Of a DNA stretch of 64,000 bases, positions 50,757-60,895 are shown in pieces. How positions within the stretch are numbered: position 1 is the stretch's first letter; each line of letters opens with the position of its first letter. Origin of the DNA: Micromonospora echinospora. GTDB taxonomy: Bacteria; Actinomycetota; Actinomycetes; Mycobacteriales; Micromonosporaceae. The notes below the pieces were generated by a model. That model had not been told where the DNA came from. It made no database searches and saw only the letters and a list, made by a program, of their open reading frames with translations. Made by a program: the position numbers and the translations under genes. The stretch is taken from contig NZ_LT607413.1 of NCBI RefSeq assembly GCF_900091495.1, positions 4,851,001 through 4,915,000 on the forward strand, read 5' to 3'.

Positions 50757-51644
50757 GTGCAACTCCTGGCCCAACAGCTCGTCAACGGGATCGCGCTGGG
50801 ATGCGTCTACGCGCTGTTCGCGATCGGATTCGCCCTCATCCTGGCGCGGATGGGCATCCTCAACGTGGCCCACGGGACCTTCGCCACCTGGGGTGCGCTC
50901 TCGTCGTACTGGCTGGTCGCCCAGGAGGGCGTCAACTTCTGGGTGGCCGCTGCCGTGGGCATCCTCTTCGCCGGCCTGCTCGGGGTCCTCGCCGACACGT
51001 TGGCCTTCGCCCCGCTGCGCAGACGCAACGCCGGCATGTTCGCCCCGATCATCGCCAGCATCGGCGTCTGGATCGTGCTCCTGACCGTCGCCGAGGCCTT
51101 CGCGGGCCCGACCACGACGAGCTACCCGGTCGAGGCGGTGCCGGCCACGCCGATCCGCGTCGCGGGGCTGGTCGTGCTCCCCGCGCACCTGCTGAGCATC
51201 GCGGCCCTCGTCGTCACGGTCACCGCCGTCCACCTCCTGCTCAACCGCTCGCGCTTCGGCGCGGCCGTACGGGCGGTCTCGGTGGACCCGCGCTCCGCCA
51301 CGATCGTGGGTGTCGACGCCCGGCGCACCCTGGTCGCCGTGGCGTTCCTGGCGGCGGCGGTCGCCGGCCTGGCCGGCGTGCTGGCCGCCCTCTCCGACAA
51401 CAACGTGTCCTTCGGCGTCGGCGAGGCGTTGCTGCTCAAGGGATTCGCGGCCGTCGTCGTCGGCGGTTACGGCGACATCCGTGGCGCGGCGGCGGTCGGT
51501 GTCGCGATCGGTGTCCTCGAGGTGCTCAGCTCGCAGTACATCTCCTCCGGGTTCCGTGACGCGATCACCTTCGGCGTGCTGCTGCTCGTGCTCGTCGTCC
51601 GGCCCCAGGGCATCTTCGGCGAGCGCCAACTCGTCCGCGCCTGA
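50757..51644 (+). CDS. livH: Branched-chain amino acid type ABC permease LivH
   Basis: This 295-residue protein has eight or so hydrophobic segments and the LivH signature GIALGCVYALFAIGFALILARMGILNVAHG at the start and VVGGYGDIRGAAAVGV near the C-terminus. It forms the channel with LivM. GTG 50757 follows GGAGGGGAG. The genes after it run livM, livG, livF. In this regulon the importer probably carries the catabolic substrate rather than leucine. Confidence 0.93.
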   Translation: MQLLAQQLVNGIALGCVYALFAIGFALILARMGILNVAHGTFATWGALSSYWLVAQEGVNFWVAAAVGILFAGLLGVLADTLAFAPLRRRNAGMFAPIIASIGVWIVLLTVAEAFAGPTTTSYPVEAVPATPIRVAGLVVLPAHLLSIAALVVTVTAVHLLLNRSRFGAAVRAVSVDPRSATIVGVDARRTLVAVAFLAAAVAGLAGVLAALSDNNVSFGVGEALLLKGFAAVVVGGYGDIRGAAAVGVAIGVLEVLSSQYISSGFRDAITFGVLLLVLVVRPQGIFGERQLVRA

Positions 51645-51666
51645 CCGCCTCCAGCGAAGGGTCCCC

Positions 51667-52565
51667 ATGAGCACAACTGCCTGGATCACCACGCTCCAGT
51701 TCGCGGGCGTGAACGCGCTGTTCGCCCTCAGCATCTACGTCAGTCTCTGGACCGGCGTCCTCAGCCTCGCGCCGATCTTCTTCGGGTCCGTGAGCGCCTT
51801 CACCTTCGGCTACCTCGCCGGGGCGGTCGGCCTGTCGCCCCTGCTCGGCCTGGTGCTGGGGGCCGTCTTCGGCGCCGGCCTGGGAGCCGTCACCGCCGCG
51901 TTGGTGGTCCGCCTGCACAGCCACTACCTCGCCATGGCCACCATCGCGATGGTCCTCATCGGTCGGGTCCTGATCGTCAACCTCACCGACTTCACCGGCG
52001 GCGCGGCCGGCACCCTCGTCCCCGGCGAGCTGGGCACCTGGGCCTGGCTGATCGGCTGTCTGGTCGTCGCGGGCTTCGTCCTGGCCCGCCTGGCCAAGTC
52101 CCGCTTCGGGTTCGCCGCGGCGGCGGTCCGGGAGGACGCGGCGGTCGCGCAGACCCTGGGCGTCTCGCCGCGCCGGATCCAACTGGTCGGCTTCGTCATC
52201 TCCGGCGCCCTCGGCGGGGTCGCGGGCGTGATGCAGGCGAGCTTCCTGCAGTACATCGGGCCCGACACCTTCTACACCCACCTGGGCTTCGTCACACTCG
52301 CCGCGGTGGTGCTCGGCGGGGCGTTCCACTGGGCCGGGCCGATCGTCGGCGCGGTCGCGTTCACGATCCTGCCCGAGCTGCTCAAGGACGTCATGGGCGA
52401 GTACGACCGCGTCGTCACCGGCATCCTGCTCGTCGTCATCATCATCTACCTGCCTCGCGGCCTCGTGGATCTGCGCCGTCTGCGGTTGCTGCGCTCCCGC
52501 TCGCGTGGCGGTCCCCCGGCCGTCGTCAGCCGTTCCCGCGGCACCGTCGAGCAGAAGGTGGCCCC

Positions 52566-52569
<4 letters not shown>
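51667..52569 (+). CDS. livM: Branched-chain amino acid type ABC permease LivM
   Basis: This 300-residue permease has an N-terminal NALFALSIYVSLWTGVLSLA, a central HSHYLAMATIAMVLIG and the LivM motif GALGGVAGVMQA plus VVLGGAFHWAGPIVGA. It partners LivH. ATG 51667 follows GCGAAGGGTCCCC. The C-terminal 35 residues are hydrophilic. The livG GTG overlaps its stop. Confidence 0.92.
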
Positions 52570-53438
<869 letters not shown>

Positions 53439-54101
53439 GGTCGACCTCGCCGTCGACCAGGGATCACTGGTCGCGCTGATCGGCTCCAACGGCGCGGGGA
53501 AGACCACGACGTTGCACAGCATCGCCGGTCTGCACCGTCCGTCCGGGGGCACGGTCACCGTCGGCGGGCGGGACATCACCGGGTGGAACTGCCACAAGGT
53601 GGTCCGGGCCGGGGTGGCGCTGGTCGCCGAGGGCAGGCGGATCGCGCCGCCGCTGACCGTGGAGGAGAACCTCGACCTCGCCGCGTACAGCGGGCGCAGC
53701 GACAAGGCGAGACTCCGTGCGCGGCGCGACGAGGTGTTCGAGCTGTTCCCGCGCCTGGCCGAGCGACGCCAGCAACTCGCCGCCCTGATGAGCGGTGGGG
53801 AGCAGCAGATGCTCGCGTTCGGCCGGGCCCTGATGACCGGTCCGGACGTCCTGCTCCTCGACGAGCCGTCGATGGGTCTGGCGCCGTCGGTCGTGGACGT
53901 GATGTTCGAGACCATCGCGCGGCTGCACTCCTCGGGCGCGACCATCCTGCTCGTCGAGCAGAACGCCGAGTTGGCGCTCGCGGTGAGCGACCACGTGTAC
54001 GTGATGCAGCGCGGTCAGATCGTCGCCTCGGGTGCGCCCGACGAGGTACGTGACCGTACCGAGGTCATGTCAGCGCTGTTCGGCTGACGCCCGCATGAAC
54101 C

Positions 54102-54120
54102 GGCCGGCGCGTCGCCGGCC
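54102..54120. terminator. Small hairpin after livF
   Basis: GGCCGGCG (54102-54109) and CGCCGGCC (54113-54120) form an 8-bp stem with a 3-nt loop, directly before the SDR gene. It may weaken but not end transcription. Confidence 0.45.
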
Positions 54121-54138
54121 CCGACTGACAGGAGTTCC

Positions 54139-55026
54139 ATGAGCGAGATCAGGCTCGACGGGCGGGTCGCGATCGTGACCGGTGCCGGGCGTGGCCTCGG
54201 GCGGGAGCACGCGCTGCTCCTGGCGGGCCGGGGTGCCCAGGTGGTGGTCAACGACGTCGGTGACGGGGACGCCTCCGGGGCCTCGCCCGCCCAGCAGGTC
54301 GTCGATGAGATCCGCGCGGCCGGTGGCGCGGCGGTCGTCGACGACACCGAGGTCGGCACCGCCGAGGGCGCCGACCGGATCGTCGACCGCGCCACCTCGA
54401 CGTACGGCCGGCTCGACATCCTGGTGAACAACGCGGGCATCCTCCGCGACCGGTCCTTCGCCAAGATGTCGGCGCAGGAGTACGAGGCCGTCATGCAGGT
54501 GCACGTGGGCGGAACCTTCTGGATGTCCCAGGCCGCCTGGCCGGTGATGACCGGCCAGGGGTACGGGCGGATCGTCAACACCACGTCCGCCGCGGGACTC
54601 TTCGGCAACTTCGGTCAGGTCAACTACGCCGCGGCGAAGGCTGCGATCATCGGCATCACCAGGACCCTCGCGATCGAGGGCGCTCGCAGCGGCATCCGGG
54701 TGAACGCGATCGAGCCCGGTGCCCGTACCCGGATGACCGAGAACCTGCTCGGGGACCTGGCCGACAGCCTCGACCCGGCGCTGGTCGCGCCGCTGGTGCT
54801 GTGGCTCGGTGCGCAGGAGTGCGAGGCGACCGGCGAGGTCTACAACGTCGGCGGTGGGCGGGTGGCCCGCGTCGTGGTGGCCCAGACCCGGGGTCTGTTC
54901 GCGCGTGACCTCACCGGGGAGCAGGTGCGTGACGCCTGGACGGAGATCAACGACGAGTCCACGGCGACGGTGGTCACCGACTTTCGGCAGGAGATGGCGA
55001 TCCTCACCGACCTGCTGGGTCGCTGA
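54139..55026 (+). CDS. MFE2-like 3-hydroxyacyl-CoA dehydrogenase (SDR)
   Basis: This 295-residue SDR resembles the dehydrogenase domain of peroxisomal multifunctional enzyme 2 (17beta-HSD4). It has TGAGRGLGREHALLLAGRGA, NDVGDGDASG with the insert typical of that family, NNAGILRDRSFAKMS, Ser in TTSAAGLFGNFGQ and YAAAK. It would oxidise the 3-hydroxyacyl-CoA made by the MaoC hydratase. ATG follows ACAGGAGTTCC. It may be co-transcribed with the Liv genes. Confidence 0.92.
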   Translation: MSEIRLDGRVAIVTGAGRGLGREHALLLAGRGAQVVVNDVGDGDASGASPAQQVVDEIRAAGGAAVVDDTEVGTAEGADRIVDRATSTYGRLDILVNNAGILRDRSFAKMSAQEYEAVMQVHVGGTFWMSQAAWPVMTGQGYGRIVNTTSAAGLFGNFGQVNYAAAKAAIIGITRTLAIEGARSGIRVNAIEPGARTRMTENLLGDLADSLDPALVAPLVLWLGAQECEATGEVYNVGGGRVARVVVAQTRGLFARDLTGEQVRDAWTEINDESTATVVTDFRQEMAILTDLLGR

Positions 55027-55060
55027 GGCGGCGGAGGGCGCGGCAGTGGGCGTCATAAAA

Positions 55061-55074
55061 AGCAAGCACTTGCT
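55061..55074. promoter_or_regulatory. KstR2-type operator (perfect match)
   Basis: AGCAAGCACTTGCT fits AnCAAGnnCTTGnT exactly and is fully palindromic at the ends. It lies 104 nt upstream of the acyl-CoA dehydrogenase start at 55178. Confidence 0.85.
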
Positions 55075-55177
55075 CAATAATCGAGCAGTTGCTTTACTGA
55101 CGCCAGTGCCCGCGCTCCCCGTGGACATGCCGGCAGAGCGAGCGAGGGTGTCCCCGCGGGGGTGCCGAGGAGGAGCC

Positions 55178-56347
55178 GTGCCCGAGCTACGAGACCCCGA
55201 CCACGAGCTGATCGCCCGGGCGATCAGGGACCGGTTGGCGGGCTTCGACGACGACTACTGGTTGGCCTGCGACCGTGAGCACCGGTTCCCCTGGGAGTTC
55301 TTCTCCGCCATGGCGAAGGACGGCTGGGTGGGCATCGCGGTTCCCGAGCAGTACGGCGGTGGCGGCCGGGGGGTGACAGAGGCGGCGATCCTGCTGCGAG
55401 AGGTGGCCGCCTCGGGGGCGGCGATGAACGGCTGCACCGCGCTGCACATGAACGTCTTCGGTCTTCAGCCCGTCATCAAGTACGGCAACGAGCGGCTCAA
55501 GGAGACCTTCCTGCCCAGGGCCGCCGCCGGCGACCTGCACGTCGCCTTCGCCGTCACCGAGCCGGACGCCGGGACCGACACCTCGCAGATCAAGACCCGG
55601 GCGGTGCGGGACGGGGAGAACTGGCGCATCAGCGGCCAGAAGATCTGGACCAGCAAGGCACTGGAGTCGTCGGTGGCGCTGATGCTGGCGCGGACGGCCC
55701 CCGCGCCCCGGGATCCGGCGCGACGCTTCGACGGCCTGAGCCTCTTCCTCGTCGACCTCGACCCGGCCCACGTGCAGATCCGTCCCATCCCCAAAGCCGG
55801 ACGCAACGCCGTGGCCAGCTGCGAGACCTTCTACGACGACCTGCCGGTCGAGGGCTGGCGACTGATCGGCGAGGAGGGCAAGGGCTTCAAGCACATCCTC
55901 GCCGGCCTGAACCCCGAGCGCGTCCTCATCGCCGCGGAGGCCGTCGGGATCGGCCAGGCCGCCCTCCGTCGCGCCACCGAGTACGCCAAGGTCCGGCGGG
56001 TCTTCGACCGGCCGATCGGCAGCAACCAGGCGCTGAGCCACCCGCTGGCGGACGCCTACGCGCGGCTCGAGGCGGCGTGGGAGATGACGCTCGTCGCCGC
56101 GGCCAGGTACGACGCCGGACTCTCCTGCGGGGCGGAGGCCAACATCGCGAAGTACCTGGCCGCCGACGCCGGGTACCAGGCGGCCGACCAGGCGGTCCAG
56201 ACCCACGGGGGCCTGGGGTACGCGCAGGAGTACCACGTGGAGCGCTACTGGCGGGAAGCGCGGATCATGCGCCTGGCGCCGGTGAGCCAGGAGATGTCCC
56301 TGAACTTCATCGCCCAGCAGGTGCTGGGTCTGCCCAGGAGTTACTGA
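55178..56347 (+). CDS. Acyl-CoA dehydrogenase
   Basis: This 389-residue ACAD has AFAVTEPDAGTDTSQIKTRA, ISGQKIWTSKA, YAKVRRVFDRPIGSNQALSHPLAD and QTHGGLGYAQEYHVERYWREARI. The C-terminus reads LAPVSQEMSLNFIAQQVLG in place of EGTxxIQ, so the catalytic base must be supplied elsewhere or come from another position, as in isovaleryl-type enzymes. GTG 55178 follows GAGGAGGAGCC; an upstream in-frame ATG at 55124 lacks a site. It opens the operon to 61779. Confidence 0.92.
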   Translation: MPELRDPDHELIARAIRDRLAGFDDDYWLACDREHRFPWEFFSAMAKDGWVGIAVPEQYGGGGRGVTEAAILLREVAASGAAMNGCTALHMNVFGLQPVIKYGNERLKETFLPRAAAGDLHVAFAVTEPDAGTDTSQIKTRAVRDGENWRISGQKIWTSKALESSVALMLARTAPAPRDPARRFDGLSLFLVDLDPAHVQIRPIPKAGRNAVASCETFYDDLPVEGWRLIGEEGKGFKHILAGLNPERVLIAAEAVGIGQAALRRATEYAKVRRVFDRPIGSNQALSHPLADAYARLEAAWEMTLVAAARYDAGLSCGAEANIAKYLAADAGYQAADQAVQTHGGLGYAQEYHVERYWREARIMRLAPVSQEMSLNFIAQQVLGLPRSY

Positions 56348-56348
56348 G

Positions 56349-57170
56349 ATGCGCCGCTTCGAAGGTCAGGTCGCCTACGTGCTGGGTGGCGGCAGCGACG
56401 GACCGGCGCGCCCCGGCGAGAAGCTGCCGATGGGCAACGGCCGGGCCATCGCGCTGCGACTCGCCGCCGAGGGGGCGCGCGTCGTCGTCGGGGACAAGAA
56501 CCTCGACCGGGCGCGGCTGACCGTGGCGCACCTGGCGACCCCCGGCCTGGCGGTCCGGGTCGACGCCGCCGACCCGGCGCAGTGCGCGGCAGCGGTAGCC
56601 GCAGCGGTCGAGTTCGGCGACGGGCGCCTCGACGTCGTCGTCTGCAACGTCGGCATCTCGGGGCGCGAGCCGGTCAAGGTGCAGAGCCTCGCGGACTGGG
56701 ACCTGGCAACCGAGGTGAACGTCCGCTCGCACTGGCTCACCGCCCAGGCGGCGCTCGGCGGCATGCTGGAACGCCGACACGGCGTGTTCGTCTTCGTCGG
56801 CTCCACCGCCGGTGTGCTCAGCAGCCGCCGGTCCCTGTCCTACGAAGCCACGAAAGCGGCCCAGCTCGCCGTGATGCGGCACGTGGCGGTCCGGTACGCC
56901 GACCGTGGCGTCCGGGCGAACGCGGTGGTGCTCGGCAACATCGACTCCGCCCTGGTCCGGCGGGAGTTCGGCGACGCCGGCACGGCACGGGGAAGCGTCG
57001 TGCCGATGCGCCGCGAGGGGCGGCCCGAGGAGGTGGCGGGGGCGGTCGCGTTCCTCGCCAGCGCGGATGCCGGCTACGTGACCGGCCAGAGCTTGCTGGT
57101 CGACGGGGGAGTGAGCGCCGCGTGGCCGGTGCCGCCCAGGCCGTCGGCCGAGGTGGAGGAGAAGCGATGA
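56349..57170 (+). CDS. Short-chain dehydrogenase with extended glycine loop
   Basis: This 273-residue SDR starts 1 nt after the ACAD stop. Between beta-1 and the first helix, where TGxxxGxG is usual, it reads LGGGSDGPARPGEKLPMGNGRAI, an insert of about ten residues. It then has NVGIS, Ser in GSTAGVLSS, and YEATK as active site, ending VTGQSLLVDGG. Its stop overlaps the thiolase start (ATGA). It probably oxidises a hydroxyl on a CoA-bound intermediate. Confidence 0.88.
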   Translation: MRRFEGQVAYVLGGGSDGPARPGEKLPMGNGRAIALRLAAEGARVVVGDKNLDRARLTVAHLATPGLAVRVDAADPAQCAAAVAAAVEFGDGRLDVVVCNVGISGREPVKVQSLADWDLATEVNVRSHWLTAQAALGGMLERRHGVFVFVGSTAGVLSSRRSLSYEATKAAQLAVMRHVAVRYADRGVRANAVVLGNIDSALVRREFGDAGTARGSVVPMRREGRPEEVAGAVAFLASADAGYVTGQSLLVDGGVSAAWPVPPRPSAEVEEKR

Positions 57171-58354
57171 ACGGGTCCGTGGTGGTCAGTGGCGTCGGGA
57201 TGAGCCCTTTCGGCAAGTTCCTCGACACGTCGATGAAGGACCTGGCCCGCGTGGCCGTCGACGCCGCGCTGGCCGACGCGCAGATCGGCGTCGGCGACGT
57301 GCAGGCGATGTTCTTCGCCAACGCGTTGGCCGGACTCATCACCGGTCAGGAGTGCATCCGGGGTGAGGTGGTCGGCTATCCGCTCGGTCTCGCCGGCATC
57401 CCGATCCACAACGTCGAGAACGCCTGCGCGTCGGGCGGCAACGCGCTGCACCTGGCGTGGATGGCCGTCGCCTCCGGCATGTACGACACGGTGCTCGCAC
57501 TCGGCGTCGAGAAGGCCAACCACCCCGACCGGCAGCGCATGTTCAGTGCCTACTCCGCCGGTGCCGACGTCGAGGAGGCGTTCCGGACCGGCGACGGTGC
57601 CGGCGTCGACCGCAGCCCCTTCGTCGACCGTCAGGCCGCGCTCGCCGCGGCGCTCTTCGACGAGCGCGGGGTGACCCTGGCGGGTCTGGCCCGGGTCGCC
57701 TCCCGTTCCCTGAACAGCGCGCGGCTCAACCCGTACGCCCACCGTCGGTTCGGCGCGACCCCGGAGGAGGTCCTCGCCGCCCGTACCGTGGTCGCGCCGC
57801 TGACGGTGCTGATGAGCTCACCGGTGAGCGACGGCGCCGCCGCGGTCGTGGTGACCAGCCGGCCGGAGGCGGTGGCCGCACATCGGTCGGTCCGGATCCT
57901 CGCCTCCCAGCTGCGCACCCGACCGCCGAAGGACCAGCCCGACGCGCCCAACGCCGTCCAGGCGGCGTCGCGGGCGGCGTTCGAGCAGGCCGGCCTCGGG
58001 CCCCGGGACATGGACTTCGCCGAGGTGCACGACGCCTCGGTCGCCTACGAGCTGATGGCCTGGACCGACGTGGGGCTCTGCGCGGACGGCGAGGAGCAGC
58101 GCTGGATCGACGACGGCGTCACCGATGCCGGGGGACCGATGCCGGTCAACCGTTCCGGCGGGCTGGTGGGGCGCGGGCACGCGCTCGGTGCCAGCGGGCT
58201 GGCGCAGGTCCACGACGCGGTGGCACAGCTACGCGGCGAGGCCGGGCCGCTGCAACTGACCGGGGCGAACCGGCGCGCGGTCGTCCAGATCGGTGGTGGC
58301 GTCGTCGACTGGTTGACCGCCGCCTCCACCGTGCACGTGCTGGGACGGGACTGA
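57167..58354 (+). CDS. Thiolase, SCP-x type acetyl-CoA acetyltransferase
   Basis: This 395-residue thiolase has nucleophilic Cys88 (ENACASGGNALHLA), EVHDASVAYEL and the C-terminal SGGLVGRGHALGASG with the base His. It looks catalytically complete. A gap of a few hundred residues to SCP-2 is absent, so it is the stand-alone SCP-x thiolase form common in steroid clusters. Its start overlaps the SDR, and the amidohydrolase follows 1 nt after its stop. Confidence 0.91.
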   Translation: MNGSVVVSGVGMSPFGKFLDTSMKDLARVAVDAALADAQIGVGDVQAMFFANALAGLITGQECIRGEVVGYPLGLAGIPIHNVENACASGGNALHLAWMAVASGMYDTVLALGVEKANHPDRQRMFSAYSAGADVEEAFRTGDGAGVDRSPFVDRQAALAAALFDERGVTLAGLARVASRSLNSARLNPYAHRRFGATPEEVLAARTVVAPLTVLMSSPVSDGAAAVVVTSRPEAVAAHRSVRILASQLRTRPPKDQPDAPNAVQAASRAAFEQAGLGPRDMDFAEVHDASVAYELMAWTDVGLCADGEEQRWIDDGVTDAGGPMPVNRSGGLVGRGHALGASGLAQVHDAVAQLRGEAGPLQLTGANRRAVVQIGGGVVDWLTAASTVHVLGRD

Positions 58355-58355
58355 C

Positions 58356-59324
58356 ATGGTCGCCCCGGTCGTCGACGCGCACATGCACGTCTGGGACGCG
58401 TCCTGGCTGCCGGAGGGGCTGCGCCGGGCCTGGGCCCGCCAGGGTGCGGGACGCCGCCTGCCCGAGCGCGACCCCGAGGAGATCCTCGGTCACGTCGCCG
58501 TCGGGCAGAGCGACCCGGACGCCACGCTCACGATGGCCGCCTTCGACCGGGCCGGGGTGGCGGCCGGGCTGGTGCCGGTCGTCGACTGGACGATCGTCGG
58601 TGCCCCCACCGGGACGCACCTGCCGATCGCCGCCCTCAACGCGCGCTACGAGCAGCTAGCCCAGGAGCACGAGGGCCGGTTGTACTTCTGCGCCGGTCTG
58701 GATCCCCGGCACCCGGATGCCCGGGAGCTCTTCGCGGCGGCGCTCACGCACGGGCACTGCAAGGGCGTCAAGCTCTACCCGGCGGCGGGCTGGGATCTCC
58801 AGGACCCCGCGTACGCGTGGCTGCTCACCGAGCTCCAGGAGCGCCGGCTGCCGGTGGTGGTCCACTCCAGCCCACTCGGCGGTGACCCGTTGCAGGTCGA
58901 CCGGTGCCGGCCCGCGCGGATCGCGGCGGCCCTCGCGAGCTACCCCGGCCTGCGCCTGGTCTTCGCCCACGCCGGGCTGGAGGCCTGGTGGGCCGAGGCG
59001 CTCGACTGCGCGACCGGCTGGCAACACGTCTACCTCGAGCTGTCGTTGTGGCAGCGGTGCGCGGCGGAGGACTACCCCGAGTTCCGTCGCCGGGTCCGCC
59101 GGATGCGTGCGCAGCTCGGTGCCCACCGGCTCATCTTCGGGTCGGACATCATCCGTGGCCCGCGCGAGGACCCGGACGGAGCGCACCTCGAGCGGTGGAT
59201 CGGCCTGGTGCGGGACCTGGCGACGCCGTACGCCGGGGACCGACCCGTCCTCAGCGCGGAGGAACTCGATCTCTTCCTGGGCAGCAACGCGGTTCGGCTC
59301 TACGACCTGAAGGAGTATTCATGA
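58356..59324 (+). CDS. Amidohydrolase-2 family metal-dependent hydrolase/decarboxylase
   Basis: This 322-residue TIM-barrel protein has DAHMHVWDASWLPEGL (HxH metal site, residues 8-10), GVKLYPAAGWDLQDPAYAW, VVVHSSPLG, LVFAHAGLEAWWAEAL and FGSDIIRGP, the metal ligands of the ACMSD/2-pyrone-dicarboxylate lactonase group. Members decarboxylate or hydrate ring-cleavage products. Within a beta-oxidation operon it may open or decarboxylate a ring intermediate. The stop overlaps the ligase ATG (ATGA). Confidence 0.87.
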   Translation: MVAPVVDAHMHVWDASWLPEGLRRAWARQGAGRRLPERDPEEILGHVAVGQSDPDATLTMAAFDRAGVAAGLVPVVDWTIVGAPTGTHLPIAALNARYEQLAQEHEGRLYFCAGLDPRHPDARELFAAALTHGHCKGVKLYPAAGWDLQDPAYAWLLTELQERRLPVVVHSSPLGGDPLQVDRCRPARIAAALASYPGLRLVFAHAGLEAWWAEALDCATGWQHVYLELSLWQRCAAEDYPEFRRRVRRMRAQLGAHRLIFGSDIIRGPREDPDGAHLERWIGLVRDLATPYAGDRPVLSAEELDLFLGSNAVRLYDLKEYS

Positions 59325-60895
59325 CCGAGGAGACACTCGGGGAGGTCTTCCGCAAGGCGGGCCGGCGGTTCGCCGGCAACGTCGCGATCACAGCCCTGGG
59401 GGAGCAACGCACCTTCGCCGAGGTGATCGAGAACGGGTGGCGGCTCGCCCACGCGCTTCGGGACCGTGCTCTCGCGCCCGGCGCGTCGGTCGCGGCGATG
59501 CTGGGCAACCGTGTCGAGTCCCTGGAGGTCTACGTCGGTCTGGCACTGGGGGGCTACACGGCCGTCCACGTCAACGACCGGCTGACCGCCGCCGAGGTCG
59601 ACCACGTCCTGACGGACTCCGGGGCGGCGGCTCTCGTGCACACCGAGGGGGTGAGCCCGGTCGCGGCGCAGGTGAGCGCGACCGAGGGGTTGGCTGCCTG
59701 GTTCGCGATCGACGACCAGCCGCCGGCCGGGGCGACCAGGTACGCCGACGCGCTCGCCGCGGCCGACGCCACCCCGCTGCCAATCGACCGCAACCTCGAC
59801 GACATCGCGTTGGTGGGCTACACCAGCGGCACGACCGGGTTCCCCAAGGGGGTCCGGGTCAGTCACCGGGCGGTGGTCAACTGCATCAAGCTCGTGCCGG
59901 CCGCCTACCGACTGCCCCTACAGGGGCACGCCGCCTTCCCCGGTGGCTGGTCGTTCGTCTCCGGTCTGTGGGGCGTGATCTTCCCCCACTTCTACACCGG
60001 GGGCACGGTCGCCTTCATCCCCGGCGTCAGCCCGCAGGAGTGGGGCCGGCACATGGTCGAGCACAAGGCGACCTTCACCCTGGGGCTCACCCCCCTGATC
60101 CCGGGCCTGCTCGCGGCGCTGGAGGCCCACCCGGAGGCGCTGTCGACCCTGCAGTCGGTGCTGCACTCCGGTGGTCCGCTCCCTCCCGAGCTGGCCCGCC
60201 GGCTGGTCGACGTGATCGACGACCGGTTGGTCGAGACCTGGGGGATGACCGAGGTGGTCGGCCCGATCACCATCACCAACCGCAGCGACTGGACGGGGCA
60301 CTCGAAGGCCCGCGACATCTTCGCCTCCGTCGGGCGGCCGTTGCCGACCTCGTCGGTCCGGGTGGCCGACCCGGAAGGCCGGACCCTCCGCGACGGTGAG
60401 GTCGGCGAACTGCTCATCGAGGCCGACACGATGTTCTCCGGATATCACGGCCAGCCGGAGAAGACCGCAGCCGTGCTCCGCGACGGCGAGTACTTCACCG
60501 GTGACCTCGGGTACCGTGACGAGGCCGGTTACTTCTACCTGACCGGTCGGGTCCAGGATCTGATCATCAGCGGCGGCGCGAACGTCTACCCGGCCGAGGT
60601 CGAACGGGTGCTGCTGATGATGGACGACGTCGTGGACGTGGCGGTCTTCGGCCTCGCCGACGAGAAGTGGGACGAGGCCGTCTCCGCCGCGATCGTCCGG
60701 GCGCCCGGTTCGACGGTGACCGAGGACGAGGTCCGGCAGTTCGCGCGTACGCAACTGGCCGGGTACAAGAAGCCCGTCCACATCTTCTTCACCGACCAGC
60801 TTCCGCGCAACGCGAGCATGAAGGTCATGAAGCACGTCCTGAAGGAGCGCTTCGCCGACCAGGTGAAGACCGCGTCGGAAGGAGCGTCGGCATGA
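59321..60895 (+). CDS. AMP-forming acyl-CoA ligase (FadD-like)
   Basis: This 524-residue ligase has YTSGTTGFPKG (167-177), ETWGMTEVVGPI, GDLGYRDEAGYFYLTGR, GGANVYPAEVERVL and a C-terminal Lys in MKVMKHVLKE. It is the second acyl-CoA ligase of the island and differs clearly from the one at 44191, so two acids or two stages are activated. It is between the amidohydrolase and an LLM with 4-nt overlaps on both sides. Confidence 0.92.
   Translation: MTEETLGEVFRKAGRRFAGNVAITALGEQRTFAEVIENGWRLAHALRDRALAPGASVAAMLGNRVESLEVYVGLALGGYTAVHVNDRLTAAEVDHVLTDSGAAALVHTEGVSPVAAQVSATEGLAAWFAIDDQPPAGATRYADALAAADATPLPIDRNLDDIALVGYTSGTTGFPKGVRVSHRAVVNCIKLVPAAYRLPLQGHAAFPGGWSFVSGLWGVIFPHFYTGGTVAFIPGVSPQEWGRHMVEHKATFTLGLTPLIPGLLAALEAHPEALSTLQSVLHSGGPLPPELARRLVDVIDDRLVETWGMTEVVGPITITNRSDWTGHSKARDIFASVGRPLPTSSVRVADPEGRTLRDGEVGELLIEADTMFSGYHGQPEKTAAVLRDGEYFTGDLGYRDEAGYFYLTGRVQDLIISGGANVYPAEVERVLLMMDDVVDVAVFGLADEKWDEAVSAAIVRAPGSTVTEDEVRQFARTQLAGYKKPVHIFFTDQLPRNASMKVMKHVLKERFADQVKTASEGASA

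Noticed and set aside
55080-55097. Second KstR2-type site after the one at 55061
   Set aside because: The AGCAGTTGCT sequence keeps too little of the AnCAAGnnCTTGnT pattern.
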